Source: Spartobacteria bacterium
GTDB taxonomy: Bacteria > Verrucomicrobiota > Verrucomicrobiia > Chthoniobacterales > UBA10450
Assembly: GCA_003169975.1 (NCBI GenBank)
Contig: PNAA01000031.1
Coordinates: forward strand, 42,242-106,241
Reading direction: 5' to 3'
Length of the DNA stretch: 64,000 nt
Shown here: piece by piece, positions 44,818-53,788 of the stretch
How the letters are laid out: each line of letters begins with the position of its first letter
Numbering within the stretch: position 1 is the stretch's first letter
The notes under the pieces: generated by a model
What the model saw: only the letters and a program-made list of their open reading frames with translations
Told to the model about the DNA's origin: nothing
Database searches by the model: none
Translations under genes and position numbers: made by a program

Positions 44818-44857
44818 AGTAATTAGCTACTTCAAAATTGTGGCGAAACAAGCGGCA

Positions 44858-45052
44858 AGATCGTGCGCCGGAAATTCTGTGGCTTTTTCGATGGATCTGC
44901 CGATGGTGATCGAAATCGTCGACACGGAGGAGAAAGTGAAGACATTCCTCCCATTCCTCGACGAGATGATGGGCGGCGGGCTCGTTACCCTGGAGAAGAT
45001 CAAGGTCATCCATTACCGCGACGGATCGAAAAGCGACGCCGAGTTGGCCTAA
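44858..45052 (+). pseudogene. Decayed DUF190 gene fragment
   Basis: The plus strand reads SMDLPMVIEIVDTEEKVKTF, LPFLDEMMGGGLVTLEKIKV, IHYRDGSKSDAELA, very close to the C-terminal half of the intact DUF190 protein on the opposite strand. Before SMDLP the homologous AKILWL segment is in another frame, with extra T residues near 44885. The N-terminal half is missing. The fragment lies directly upstream of the riboswitch, in divergent orientation, so a former duplicate or inverted operon is likely. Its stop is in GCCTAACGG at 45047. Confidence 0.75.
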
Positions 45053-45109
45053 CGGATCCGCCCGCGATCTGACAACCTGCGGGAAACATTTAGTGTCTGC
45101 TAAATTCAT

Positions 45110-45610
45110 ATGATCAAAAAAAACCAACTTATCCTGACCTTGGTCGCGACTCTTCTGGGACTGTGCCTGACGAGTTTTGCGACCGATCCAGAGCCGACTC
45201 CGATGGCCGCGCCGGGCTGGCAGTTGCAGGATCTCGAGGGCAAATCGGTCAAGCTCTCCGATTTCAAAGGGAGAGTCGTGGTGCTGAACTTCTGGGCCAC
45301 CTGGTGCGGGCCGTGCCGCGAGGAAATTCCCGACCTCGTCTCATTGCAAAAACAGTACGCGACCCAGGGCCTCGTCGTGCTCGGGATTTCGATGGATGCA
45401 GGCGGCCCGACGCGGGTCGCAGGTTTCGCGAAAAAGATGGAGATCAACTATCCGATCGTCATGGGCGACGCGAAAGTCTCCGCAGCCTATGGCGGCATCC
45501 GGGTGCTGCCGACCACCTTCATCATCGATCGAAAGGGCAATGTGGTGGATGGTCTGGAAGGTGCGACGGATCGCGCCGGGCTCGAAGCCAAGATCAAGCC
45601 GGTCCTATAA
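45110..45610 (+). CDS. TlpA/ResA-like thioredoxin-fold protein, exported
   Basis: 166 residues with a signal peptide or anchor (NQLILTLVATLLGLCLTSFA). The redox centre is VVLNFWATWCGPCREEIPDL, followed by LVVLGISMDAGGP and the cis-proline region RVLPTTFIIDRKGNVVDGLE, as in TlpA/ResA proteins. It probably keeps periplasmic thiols (for example of cytochrome or cell-envelope substrates) reduced. A second thioredoxin-like gene follows 36 nt later. Confidence 0.92.
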   Translation: MIKKNQLILTLVATLLGLCLTSFATDPEPTPMAAPGWQLQDLEGKSVKLSDFKGRVVVLNFWATWCGPCREEIPDLVSLQKQYATQGLVVLGISMDAGGPTRVAGFAKKMEINYPIVMGDAKVSAAYGGIRVLPTTFIIDRKGNVVDGLEGATDRAGLEAKIKPVL

Positions 45611-45646
45611 CCCCGGGCGGGCCAGGGGAAGAATCTCAAAACGAAA

Positions 45647-46135
45647 ATGAATCGCGTGCTGGCCTCGATTACGCTCGGGTTGCTTTGCGTCGCGTGTCAG
45701 CGGAATGAAAGCGCCCAGCCCGCGGAAGCGGCGGCGGCGAAGCCGCCCTGGCTGACGAACTACGCGGCGGCGCGGGCGCAGGCCCGTGCGGAAAACAGAA
45801 TGCTGCTGATCAATTTCACCGGCTCCGATTGGTGCCCGCCCTGCATCCTGCTGCACCGCCAGATCTTGTCGCAACTGGAGTTTGCCGATTACGCCGCCTC
45901 ACATCTCGTGCTCCTCGAAGTGGATTTCCCGCACACCAAAGCCCAGAGCGATGCGCAAAAAGCGGCCAACGAAAATCTGGCGAACCAATACGGAATCTAC
46001 GGCTTCCCGACCGTCATCGTCCTCGACTCGAGCGGGAAAAAGATCGGCGAACTCGGTTACATGCGCGGCGGCGCAGAGCCTTTCATCACCGCGATCGAGA
46101 AACTGCGCGGAGCAGACGCGACGACCACGCCGTAG
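45647..46135 (+). CDS. Thioredoxin-like protein with WCPPC motif, exported
   Basis: 162 residues; N-terminus MNRVLASITLGLLCVACQRN, which may be a lipoprotein signal (cysteine at residue 17). The active site is LLINFTGSDWCPPCILLHRQ, and the cis-proline region is YGIYGFPTVIVLDSSGKKIG. This matches the thioredoxin_7/DsbD-gamma-like group. Placed between the TlpA-like gene and the subtilase gene, all on the same strand with short gaps. Confidence 0.88.
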   Translation: MNRVLASITLGLLCVACQRNESAQPAEAAAAKPPWLTNYAAARAQARAENRMLLINFTGSDWCPPCILLHRQILSQLEFADYAASHLVLLEVDFPHTKAQSDAQKAANENLANQYGIYGFPTVIVLDSSGKKIGELGYMRGGAEPFITAIEKLRGADATTTP

Positions 46136-46137
46136 AG

Positions 46138-47508
46138 ATGAAAGATACGATCAAGATCAGTGAAGAGGGGGCAGGAATCGTGGAGCCTCAAACTCTGGTA
46201 TGTCCGATCTGCGACCGTGCTGTGCAGGGCGAACTATTTTCGATCGCGGCGCTGCCGGACGGTCTGCAATCGATCATCATCCCGAACGCGGGGACAACGG
46301 ACGACGGCAGGGTCTGCGGCCGCTGTATCGAACTATTCGATCGGGCGCGGCGACAGATCGAAGCACACGCCCGGGTCTTTGAGCAGAACGACTTTGTCCT
46401 GCCCACCCCCTTGCGCATGGACGCGGACGAGAGGTTCACCGGCCGGGGCGTGACGATCGCATTTCTTGACTCCGGATTTTATTCGCACCCCGATTTGACC
46501 CAGCCGACCAATCGCATTCTCGCGTATCACAGCATCTTTGCGGAGGAAGGGGACGAGACTTCGCTCGAAACAAATGACGTGGCCAGTTGGCACGGCATGA
46601 TGACCTCGGTGGTCGCGGCCGGAAACGGTGGACTCGCGGAAGGCTTCTACCGCGGCATAGCCTCGGACGCCAACGTGGTCCTCGTCAAGATTGGCCGGAC
46701 CGGCCGCATCAGTGAGGACGAGATTCAAAGGGGACTGGAATGGGTCCTGGACCACGTGGAAGAACACCAGGTGCGAGTGATCAATATCTCAGCCGGCGGC
46801 GACTTTGAAGGCAACTACCTGACGACTCCCTTGTCACAGGCAGTGGAGCGTTGTGCGCGCGCCGGCGTGACCGTGGTCTGCGCTGTGGGCAACGCTGGCC
46901 AGGTGCCGGGTCATCCGGTGCTGCCGCCCGCGAGCGCTCCTTCGTGCATCGCCGTGGGGGGATTGAATGATCAGAACTCGCTCGACCGGGCGCGGCGCGG
47001 CATGTATCGCTCGTCTTATGGGCCTACGATTGATGGGCTGCAAAAGCCCGAAGTGATTGCTCCGGGAATCTGGGTCGCGGCGCCCATTTTGACGGATACG
47101 CCGACCGCTGAAGAAGCTGAGTTGTATTCAATGCTGGATGCGGCTGCCGATGAAGATCTGCGCGCTCTGATTGCGAGCCGGTCTGGGCTGGATAAAGATC
47201 TGGACGAGTCGAGTTCGTTGCCACTTCACCTCGTGCGACAGTTGATCTCGGTCAAATTGCGCGAAGGCAACGTGATCAATCAGCACTACAAATATGTTGA
47301 CGGGACTTCATTCGCGGCGCCGATTGTCTCTTCGATCATCGCCTGCATGTTGGAAGCGAATCCGCGTCTGAGTCCTCAGAAAATCAAGCGCATTCTCATC
47401 GACACGGCCGAACGCGTTCCGGGAGTGGAAGTCGATCGCCAGGGCTGGGGCGTGGTTTCGGCGCGGCGGGCAGTGGAGCTGGCACTGGCCTTGCGCGGCT
47501 CTGCCTAG
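46138..47508 (+). CDS. Subtilase (S8) with N-terminal zinc-ribbon-like CxxC pairs
   Basis: 456 residues from ATG 46138, 2 nt after the thioredoxin gene. No signal peptide. Residues ~22-62 hold CPIC and CGRC pairs, like a zinc ribbon. The S8 domain follows with Asp in VTIAFLDSGFYSHPDL, His in VASWHGMMTSVVAAGNGG, the oxyanion Asn in VVCAVGNAGQV and Ser in YVDGTSFAAPIVSSI. A ~70-residue insert (TPTAEEAELYSMLDAAADED) precedes the serine. An intracellular protease is implied; the target is unknown. Confidence 0.9.
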   Translation: MKDTIKISEEGAGIVEPQTLVCPICDRAVQGELFSIAALPDGLQSIIIPNAGTTDDGRVCGRCIELFDRARRQIEAHARVFEQNDFVLPTPLRMDADERFTGRGVTIAFLDSGFYSHPDLTQPTNRILAYHSIFAEEGDETSLETNDVASWHGMMTSVVAAGNGGLAEGFYRGIASDANVVLVKIGRTGRISEDEIQRGLEWVLDHVEEHQVRVINISAGGDFEGNYLTTPLSQAVERCARAGVTVVCAVGNAGQVPGHPVLPPASAPSCIAVGGLNDQNSLDRARRGMYRSSYGPTIDGLQKPEVIAPGIWVAAPILTDTPTAEEAELYSMLDAAADEDLRALIASRSGLDKDLDESSSLPLHLVRQLISVKLREGNVINQHYKYVDGTSFAAPIVSSIIACMLEANPRLSPQKIKRILIDTAERVPGVEVDRQGWGVVSARRAVELALALRGSA

Positions 47509-47711
47509 AAGGCCGGTGACGAATTTCTCGAGCGCCGCTTCGTGCGAAAATTTCAAAGCAACTGGCGGTCCGTCCCCACAACGAGACGTGGGGAAGACTG
47601 CTCGATAACAACCGCCGCGCAGAATTGGCTCCGCAAACGAAATAGTGGCGTGCGTGCTGGACCGGCGCCGCGGATAAAACGTTGAACGCCCCAGAAAAAT
47701 TGGTAACGAAA

Positions 47712-49130
47712 ATGAAAACAATCGCAGTGCTCGGTGGTGGCTCAGCCGGTTTCACGGCCGCCCGGATCGCGTCGGAAAACGGCGCGCGGGTCCTGTTTTT
47801 CATGGGGGACAATGCCGACCATGCGTCGCTCTGTGTGAACGCCGGGTGCATGCCGTCGAAGGCGCTCTTCGAGCCAATCGATGCGATGCATCACGCGAAG
47901 CAACATGGCTGGCTGGAGGTGAAACCAAAACAGCCTGACGAATATCTCGCGCAAATCGTCCGCTGGAAGGATCAGGAGATCGAAGAATTCCGGACCTACC
48001 GGCAAAAGGCCATCCGCGAACACGCGAGCGACACGTTTCAAATTATCCGCGCCAACGCTTCGTTCATGAACCGCCACGAATTGGTGAGCGCGGGGCAGCT
48101 CTACACCTTCGACGCCGCCATCATCGCGACCGGTTCGGTCACGACCATCCCGCGAATCGAGGGGCTCGATCCGTCCGCGGAAGGTGTCTGGACGAGCGAC
48201 GATATTTTGCACAACCCCCGCATCCCGAAGTCACTCGCGATCATCGGGGCCGGCGCGATCGGGCTGGAGTTTTCCCTGCGTTACGCACGGCTCGGATCGG
48301 AGGTCACCATGTTTTCGAATAAAGCGATCCTCCCGCGTTATCCGGCGCAGTTCGGTGAACGTCTCCGCCTGATTTACGAGCACGAAGGCATCCGTGTTTT
48401 CACACGACGGCAGGTGACGCGGATCGCGCGTGACGAGTCGGGGCGCTTCGTGATTGCGAGCGACGGCGCGGAATCCAAGGCGCCAATCGTGGCCGAGAAA
48501 ATTCTTCTCGCAACCGGAAGACGCCCGGCGCTGCACGAGCTCAATTTGGAGGCGGCGGGCGCGGAGCTGAATCCGAAAGGGCGGCTCGAGATTGGCGACG
48601 ACATGCGGGTCAAAGGTTCGTCCCACCTCTTTGCCGCGGGCGACGTCGCCGGATTGCGCATGGTCGTCCATCACGCGCACATCGAAGCCGGCATCGCGGC
48701 CGAGAACGCCTGCGGCGATGGCCACCGCGAGTGGACCAAGCGCTCCAATATCGAGGTCATCTTTTCCGATCCGGAGTTCGCTTTCGCCGGATCCAAACCG
48801 GCGCAGGCCGAGAGCGAAGGCGGCCAGCTCATCAGTGCCTCCGCCGAAAGCCGGGACATCGGCAAGCTCCACCTGGCGGGCGATGATTTTGGTTTCGGTG
48901 AATTTTGGGCGGATGCGCGGAACGCGCGTCTCGTGAGCGCCGGCCTTCTCTGCAGCGACGCGAGCAATCTGATCCATTTACCGGCTTACGCGATCGATCA
49001 CGAGCACACGATTTACCAGCTCGAGGATGCGGAATACTACCATCCGACGAAGATCGAGATCATCTCCGAGATCGGCGACACGCTTTGCCGGAAACTGGGT
49101 GGTCATCCCTTCGCTCGCGCTGAGGAGTAG
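47712..49130 (+). CDS. Pyridine nucleotide-disulfide oxidoreductase (lipoamide dehydrogenase/mercuric reductase family)
   Basis: About 472 residues from ATG 47712 (TTG 47682 is an alternative). FAD-binding GGGSAGFTAARIASENGARV, redox disulfide in CVNAGCMPSKALFE, NAD-binding LAIIGAGAIGLEFSLRYARL, and FAD site HLFAAGDVAGLRMVVH. The usual C-terminal His-Glu pair reads YYHPTKIEIISE, so substrate range may differ from lipoamide dehydrogenase. Next to two thioredoxin-like genes, it could feed a thiol pathway. The 203 nt before it hold no recognised gene. Confidence 0.88.
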   Translation: MKTIAVLGGGSAGFTAARIASENGARVLFFMGDNADHASLCVNAGCMPSKALFEPIDAMHHAKQHGWLEVKPKQPDEYLAQIVRWKDQEIEEFRTYRQKAIREHASDTFQIIRANASFMNRHELVSAGQLYTFDAAIIATGSVTTIPRIEGLDPSAEGVWTSDDILHNPRIPKSLAIIGAGAIGLEFSLRYARLGSEVTMFSNKAILPRYPAQFGERLRLIYEHEGIRVFTRRQVTRIARDESGRFVIASDGAESKAPIVAEKILLATGRRPALHELNLEAAGAELNPKGRLEIGDDMRVKGSSHLFAAGDVAGLRMVVHHAHIEAGIAAENACGDGHREWTKRSNIEVIFSDPEFAFAGSKPAQAESEGGQLISASAESRDIGKLHLAGDDFGFGEFWADARNARLVSAGLLCSDASNLIHLPAYAIDHEHTIYQLEDAEYYHPTKIEIISEIGDTLCRKLGGHPFARAEE

Positions 49131-49170
49131 GTCGTGTTGCGTCCGCGCTCACCTCGGACGCGGCGCGAAA

Positions 49171-49262
49171 GGACAAAGGACATCCAGCGTTTTCGCTCGA
49201 GGCCCTTATTGTCCGCGAGTCTCCTCACGAGCCTTCCGGGAGTCGGTTAGGACGACTCCCGG
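49171..49262 (-). ncRNA. Three-hairpin 3' element, copy A
   Basis: Begins 23 nt after the stop of the 49286-53002 gene. Read on the minus strand: stem CCGGGAGTCG/CGACTCCCGG (49262-49236), then CGTGAG-GAGA-CTCGCG (49229-49214, GNRA loop), then a degenerate third hairpin. Here the third hairpin has lost the GGGCATCCAGCG symmetry of the other copies, though GGACAA/TTGTCC can pair around it. Confidence 0.7.
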
Positions 49263-49285
49263 AGACGATAGTTAGGCGGACCTGG

Positions 49286-52200
49286 TTACGGGATACTGTG
49301 GCCTTTGTTGGTCTTGGCTATATTAACGTCCACAGTCTTGATCCTGCCGTCGGCGTTGAGATCCTCGCGGAAGTTGGCGCTCGTCACGGGCTGGTTCACT
49401 TGACTTTGAACCAGCGTCTGATCGGGCTTGCCAACCAATCGACTGGCGTCTGCGTCACCCACGAGGAAACCAAACGGAACGTCTCCGTGCGGTTGTCCGT
49501 CGCCGTTGATATTCTCCGTATGCAGAGTCACAACCTCCGCCGTGGTAACACCGGTGAGTTGGGCCGTCATGCTGTTGCCACTGAATGTAATGGCTCCTAC
49601 CGTGGCCGTCCCGCTTAGGACCGTAACCTCGCCCGATGTGACCGGGGCGTCGAAGGTAAAGACTGCGTTGTAAGTCGTGGCGCTACGATCTTCCACCCCG
49701 GATACACCAGTCAGGGGCATGTCGATGTCGAAGGTACCGGCCGCACCGTGGGCCAGGCGCGAGGCCGCGCTCACGAGATTTACTGTCGGGTTGGTGCATG
49801 CGAAGATTTCCATCGAGCTCACCGGGGTGCTGGGCGCGTAGCCGCCGGCGAGCCAAATCTTGGTCGTGCCGTCGGTATCGGTCGGGAAGTTGCGCCGCGC
49901 GGTCGCGAACGGCGGAATCGTAGTGGCTGACCAACTGTTAGCAACTGGATCATAGACGTCCACCTCATTGGAGGGGTTGGGAGCAACTCTCCCGCCGCCC
50001 ATCACCAACATCTTGCCGTTGAAGTTAAGCGCCCGCGTCTCGCCTGTGGCCCGCGGGATGGCTGCGATCGTGCCGATGGTGTTCGTGCCAGGGTTGAAGC
50101 TGAACGAGTTGGTGGTGTCGATCACCACGCCCCCGGAGTAATCTGATGCCCCCGCCAGGTAGATGACGCCACCGATGGTGCACGTGGGTGCGTACATGAC
50201 CCCTTCCGGCGTGTTTACTTTCTGTGTCCACTTCGCGCCTGCCCCAGCCCTAGGATCAAACTGCCATATCTGGTTGGTGGAAGCGACGTTGATGCTGAAC
50301 CCGCCCAGGATATAGAGCTTGTTGCCAGTTACGGCGAAGCCACCAGGCAGGATTGTGCCTACCAAATCGCCAGGCCAGTTGTCTGAAGAGGTGAGACTGC
50401 CTATCGTGTCGGCGACCGGGTTATAGAAGAACACGCGCGCGGTGGCTGTCGTCCCTCCGGCCGCGGAGCCGCCTACGCAGTAGATGTATGGCGTTCCACC
50501 GACCGTGAGCACACCACAAGCCATGTTGTTCACCTCGTTATCGGGATAAGTGGCCGACTTGGTGGTCCAGGTGTTCGTGCCTGGATTATATTCGAACGGG
50601 TGCACGAAATCGTCGCCCGCCGTATCGGAACTGCGTCCACCCATTGCATAAAACCTGCCATTGGCCGGGAAATAGACGCCAACCGAGCGGACCGCGACAC
50701 TCGGCATGTCCGGACCCGCTGACCACGTGCAAGAATTCCCCTCGACGGTGTAATCCCCGGAGAAGGCCGCGTTAGGATTGCAACCCCCAGCGGTGATCGC
50801 CCCGGCGGCAATGCTCGCTGTCATGCTTCCCCCGAAATTGATATTCAGCGTGAAATGGGCAGTCGTATTCCCGTTGATAAGGGTAACATTTGTCACGGTG
50901 GCGCCCACACTGCCGGTCAGCGTCAGATCGCTTGTTTGGACTGAAGTTGGATCGACGGCTTGGTTAAAGTTCACGTCATACGTATATGTGCCTGGCGCCG
51001 GCGGAGAGAAGGTGCCGCCGACGGGTGGGTTGGTCGTAGTCACCTGTAGCGGCGCGGTGGCGTAACAGAACGTGCAGGTGAAATCCAAATTCGGCATATT
51101 GTCCGAAGCGCGGTTGAACGCGCCAGCGGGTATATGCATCGTCTGGGTGCCCGGCGCTGTCACCGGAGTACTCGTATAGTGGAATGTTATTGTGGTCGTG
51201 CCCGTCGTGTAACTGACGGTGTTCGCCGCGATCCCATTGACCGTGAAATCGCTCGGTTGGAGAGTCGCCCGCTTCACTGAGTCGGTCACGTTGACCACGA
51301 AATCAGTTGGCTGGGTGAAGATCACGCTGGCGCAGGCGGGGGTCGTGCTGGTAACGGAAAAGCCCACCAGTTCCCTGTCGGTGAAGGTATTCTGCTGGGA
51401 TTGGCCGCTGATGGTCACGCGCCCGTCCACCCATGAAGTGAGGTGCTTGGTGGCCAACGCGGTGCCGTAGTCGTAGTCGCCTGCATACGTCGCTTGGACG
51501 TTACCGTCGGGTTGGCCGGGGAGCGGGGTGACAACGTCCGAGAGCATATCGTCAGGCAACCAGGTTACGCCGTTATCGTTGGACTTGCGCGACCACATCC
51601 GGTAGCACGGAACGGCTGGATTACCATAGGTGCAGCTGGCACTCTCGCGCCCGTCATACCATGTCGCCAGGAGGGTGCCGGTCGGGCTCACCGAGATGTT
51701 GGGCTGCCACTGCGGACGTGTCGTGGTATCGCTGTTCAACTTGAACGGCGCGCTAAAGGTCACACCGCCGTCCGTCGAGCGGATATAGTAGACGTCGCCC
51801 GCATCGCTGCCGGAGCCTTGCTGGGCATAGACCAGGTGAACCACGCCGTTGTAGGCGGCAGGCTCACCCCAGCCCTCGTGCCGCCAATAGCCGCCGTTAT
51901 CCAGAAACATGCAGGCGAAGTAACCGACTGCGGTGACGCCCGGTCCGGGAAAACCAGGGCCGGTATAGGTGTTGGTCCAGGTCACGCCGCCGTCGGTGGA
52001 CTTGAAGATGAGGTTGTTGTTGGTGTGGGGGAAGCCACCGCCGCCTTCGTTCATGCCCGCGACGTAGACGACCCCGTTGCCCGAAAGATCACCGGTGATC
52101 TGGACGTCGCGGATGAACGGGGTGCCGCTGGTGAGCTGTGTGGAGGTCCAAGTGACACCGTCGTCGGAGTGGGTGACGAAGAGGGCGCCGGCCCCGACAT

Positions 52201-53002
52201 TGAAGTCGTTCCAGGAAACATACATCCGCCCATAGTGTGGGCTGGCCGGGTTATTGTCGGCCCAGCCAGACTCGCGATCGTCGCTGATGCCGTTGTGAAC
52301 GCAAGCACCAACCGACCAGGTGTTGCCGCCGTCAATGGATTTCCAGGAGCCGATGCCCTGTCCGCCGCAGCCCGTAGCGAGAAAAATTCCAAAGAAGGCG
52401 CTGGTAGGTTTGTTGTAGAGAACAACCGGGTCGCCAAAGTTCGTCCCGTGGCCACTGGCGAAGGGGCTGGGCGTGAGGCGCGTGAAGGTCAGGCCGCCGT
52501 CCGAGGAGACTGATCCGCCGGCGTAATTGCTCGGGGCGGTTCGGGAATCGTTGTAGGCGACGAAGATCTGGTTGGGGTTATCCGGGTTGGCCGTAGTGTA
52601 GGTCTCCGACTGGGTAACGGCGGGAAAAGTCTCGGGGCCTGTGACCAGGTCGACGTCGGCGCCGCCATACGCCAGGGGCGCCAACAGTTCTTGGGTAATC
52701 GGGTAAGATTCGCCGAAAGGCGAAGGTGAGCCGCCCTCTGCCTGGCCGCAGTAAATCATGATCGCTCCGGCCCGCAGGTTTTCCTGCAGGTCGATGCCTA
52801 GCGCCTGAATCTGAGAACAGTCAAACCCGGCAGGGACGAGCGGGTCGACGGAGGTGGTGGTGGCGCCGTATTGCTGCTGCGCTTGCGCAGAGGACTGGCC
52901 AAAGCTCAGCAAGCCCAGAAAGACGCCGGTCAAAACTAAGAACAGGCCGATTAGGACGCGCAGATTAAAGAAGGCAGATTGTGAAACGGATGGCTTTTTC
53001 AT
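49286..53002 (-). CDS. Large secreted protein: sialidase-like propeller, kelch repeats, dockerin-like end
   Basis: 1,238 residues. N-terminal export segment: SQSAFFNLRVLIGLFLVLTG. Residues ~95-560 hold BNR/Asp-box repeats (SSDGGLTFTRL, STDGGVTWTNTY, SRKSNDNGVTW) as in sialidases; ~565-800 beta-sandwich repeats; ~815-1080 kelch repeats (GGRSSDTAGD, FEYNPGTNTWTTK). The end has SRLAHGAAGTFDIDMPLTG, then dockerin-like EF-hand loops DADASRLVGKPD and DLNADGRIKTVD, closing KGHSIP. Likely surface or extracellular glycan-related; enzymatic activity is unproven. A long plus-strand ORF opposite is a shadow. Confidence 0.88.
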   Translation of the reverse strand: MKKPSVSQSAFFNLRVLIGLFLVLTGVFLGLLSFGQSSAQAQQQYGATTTSVDPLVPAGFDCSQIQALGIDLQENLRAGAIMIYCGQAEGGSPSPFGESYPITQELLAPLAYGGADVDLVTGPETFPAVTQSETYTTANPDNPNQIFVAYNDSRTAPSNYAGGSVSSDGGLTFTRLTPSPFASGHGTNFGDPVVLYNKPTSAFFGIFLATGCGGQGIGSWKSIDGGNTWSVGACVHNGISDDRESGWADNNPASPHYGRMYVSWNDFNVGAGALFVTHSDDGVTWTSTQLTSGTPFIRDVQITGDLSGNGVVYVAGMNEGGGGFPHTNNNLIFKSTDGGVTWTNTYTGPGFPGPGVTAVGYFACMFLDNGGYWRHEGWGEPAAYNGVVHLVYAQQGSGSDAGDVYYIRSTDGGVTFSAPFKLNSDTTTRPQWQPNISVSPTGTLLATWYDGRESASCTYGNPAVPCYRMWSRKSNDNGVTWLPDDMLSDVVTPLPGQPDGNVQATYAGDYDYGTALATKHLTSWVDGRVTISGQSQQNTFTDRELVGFSVTSTTPACASVIFTQPTDFVVNVTDSVKRATLQPSDFTVNGIAANTVSYTTGTTTITFHYTSTPVTAPGTQTMHIPAGAFNRASDNMPNLDFTCTFCYATAPLQVTTTNPPVGGTFSPPAPGTYTYDVNFNQAVDPTSVQTSDLTLTGSVGATVTNVTLINGNTTAHFTLNINFGGSMTASIAAGAITAGGCNPNAAFSGDYTVEGNSCTWSAGPDMPSVAVRSVGVYFPANGRFYAMGGRSSDTAGDDFVHPFEYNPGTNTWTTKSATYPDNEVNNMACGVLTVGGTPYIYCVGGSAAGGTTATARVFFYNPVADTIGSLTSSDNWPGDLVGTILPGGFAVTGNKLYILGGFSINVASTNQIWQFDPRAGAGAKWTQKVNTPEGVMYAPTCTIGGVIYLAGASDYSGGVVIDTTNSFSFNPGTNTIGTIAAIPRATGETRALNFNGKMLVMGGGRVAPNPSNEVDVYDPVANSWSATTIPPFATARRNFPTDTDGTTKIWLAGGYAPSTPVSSMEIFACTNPTVNLVSAASRLAHGAAGTFDIDMPLTGVSGVEDRSATTYNAVFTFDAPVTSGEVTVLSGTATVGAITFSGNSMTAQLTGVTTAEVVTLHTENINGDGQPHGDVPFGFLVGDADASRLVGKPDQTLVQSQVNQPVTSANFREDLNADGRIKTVDVNIAKTNKGHSIP

Positions 53003-53232
53003 AAGTTTTGAACGGCTTCATTAGGATTGTTGAGGTTCTAATTATTTTGTTGGTTTTGCTCCCCCAATTTCGATGCTTGCGAATACAAGGAAGATTTGTC
53101 AATGAGTTTAACCTTATAATTCTGAAAGGCAGCTGTTGGGCGGTTCACTCCAGTCATCTGGAAACGACATGAAGAATGGCGAATTTCGCCCGTTTATCGA
53201 AGCGTCGAACAAGTGGGGGATTGGAACGACTA

Positions 53233-53691
53233 TCAACCCGTGAGGCGAATCGCCTTGAATGTGCCGTTCTTGGATGGTCTGGCTTTGGGGTCTTTGGGGT
53301 CCTGATCGAGGGGAAAGAAGATGGATTCTCCCGCAATCGAGCCCCCCGTTCCGAATTTCCCTTTCAATACCAATGTTCCGGCGTCGCGCCCGACGTTGCC
53401 GAGCGGAAATTCCACCGAACCTGAGAAGATCACGGAGCCTGCATCGCCCTGGGTCCACCTTGCCTCCGAGGGCCCGGCGCCCCCCCAGAATTTCGATTGT
53501 GGATCAAGGAGCAGGAAGGAGCCTTTCCCAGACTCTCGCGCCTCAAAGCGCAATGAACGGCTCTCGCCATTGCTGAACGTGACGTCCACTTTCCAATTGC
53601 CGATGACGTTCGAAGACTGCACCTTGGACAAGCCAACGCCGAATATTTGGGCGCATACGATCAAAATCAATGCCGGTTTTGGTGTCACCAT
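53233..53691 (-). CDS. Small secreted beta-rich protein, copy 1
   Basis: 152 residues from ATG 53691 with signal peptide (PALILIVCAQIFGVGLS). NVIGNWKVDVTFSNGESRSL, GKGSFLLLDPQSKFWGGAGP, VEFPLGNVGRDAGTLVLKGK and PKARPSKNGTFKAIRLTG. About 85% identical to 56113-56568, so the two come from a local duplication. Beta-sandwich or lipocalin-like shape is a guess. It lies between the two sialidase-type genes, just downstream of hairpin element B. Confidence 0.8.
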   Translation of the reverse strand: MVTPKPALILIVCAQIFGVGLSKVQSSNVIGNWKVDVTFSNGESRSLRFEARESGKGSFLLLDPQSKFWGGAGPSEARWTQGDAGSVIFSGSVEFPLGNVGRDAGTLVLKGKFGTGGSIAGESIFFPLDQDPKDPKARPSKNGTFKAIRLTG

Positions 53692-53788
53692 TGCCGCCTG
53701 CTTCCTCGCGTTTAGGATTGGTTCAATGTGTTCCGCTTGGCGACTGAGATCAAGACAGGGACCGCAGTCGCTCGCGCCGCCAGAAAGC

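Larger units (their letters stand above)
1103..45054. repeat. Dispersed 9-mer TCGTTAGGC / GCCTAACGA
   Basis: By eye I count 26 exact copies of the 8-mer CGTTAGGC or its complement: 1103, 2213, 5956, 7866, 9014, 9312, 9489, 10644, 11024, 12735, 13356, 16310, 16827, 20568, 20855, 21083, 21964, 23605, 24121, 25783, 26557, 28126, 31980, 37764, 40130, 45047. In 23 the ninth base (T before or A after) is also present. A random 9-mer would be expected less than once on both strands. Orientations are 14 to 12. Most copies are inside genes, in several frames; at 10644, 16310, 20855, 26557 and 45047 the motif supplies the stop codon. Confidence 0.88.

Noticed and set aside
1103-45054. TCGTTAGGC as a polar Chi- or KOPS-like site
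   Set aside because: The two orientations are nearly equal (14:12) with no visible strand switch, unlike polar sites.
51443-52513. 356-residue ORF opposite the large secreted gene (and its twin at 54275-55348)
   Set aside because: Both are antisense of conserved sialidase-like repeats, which explains why two similar shadows exist.
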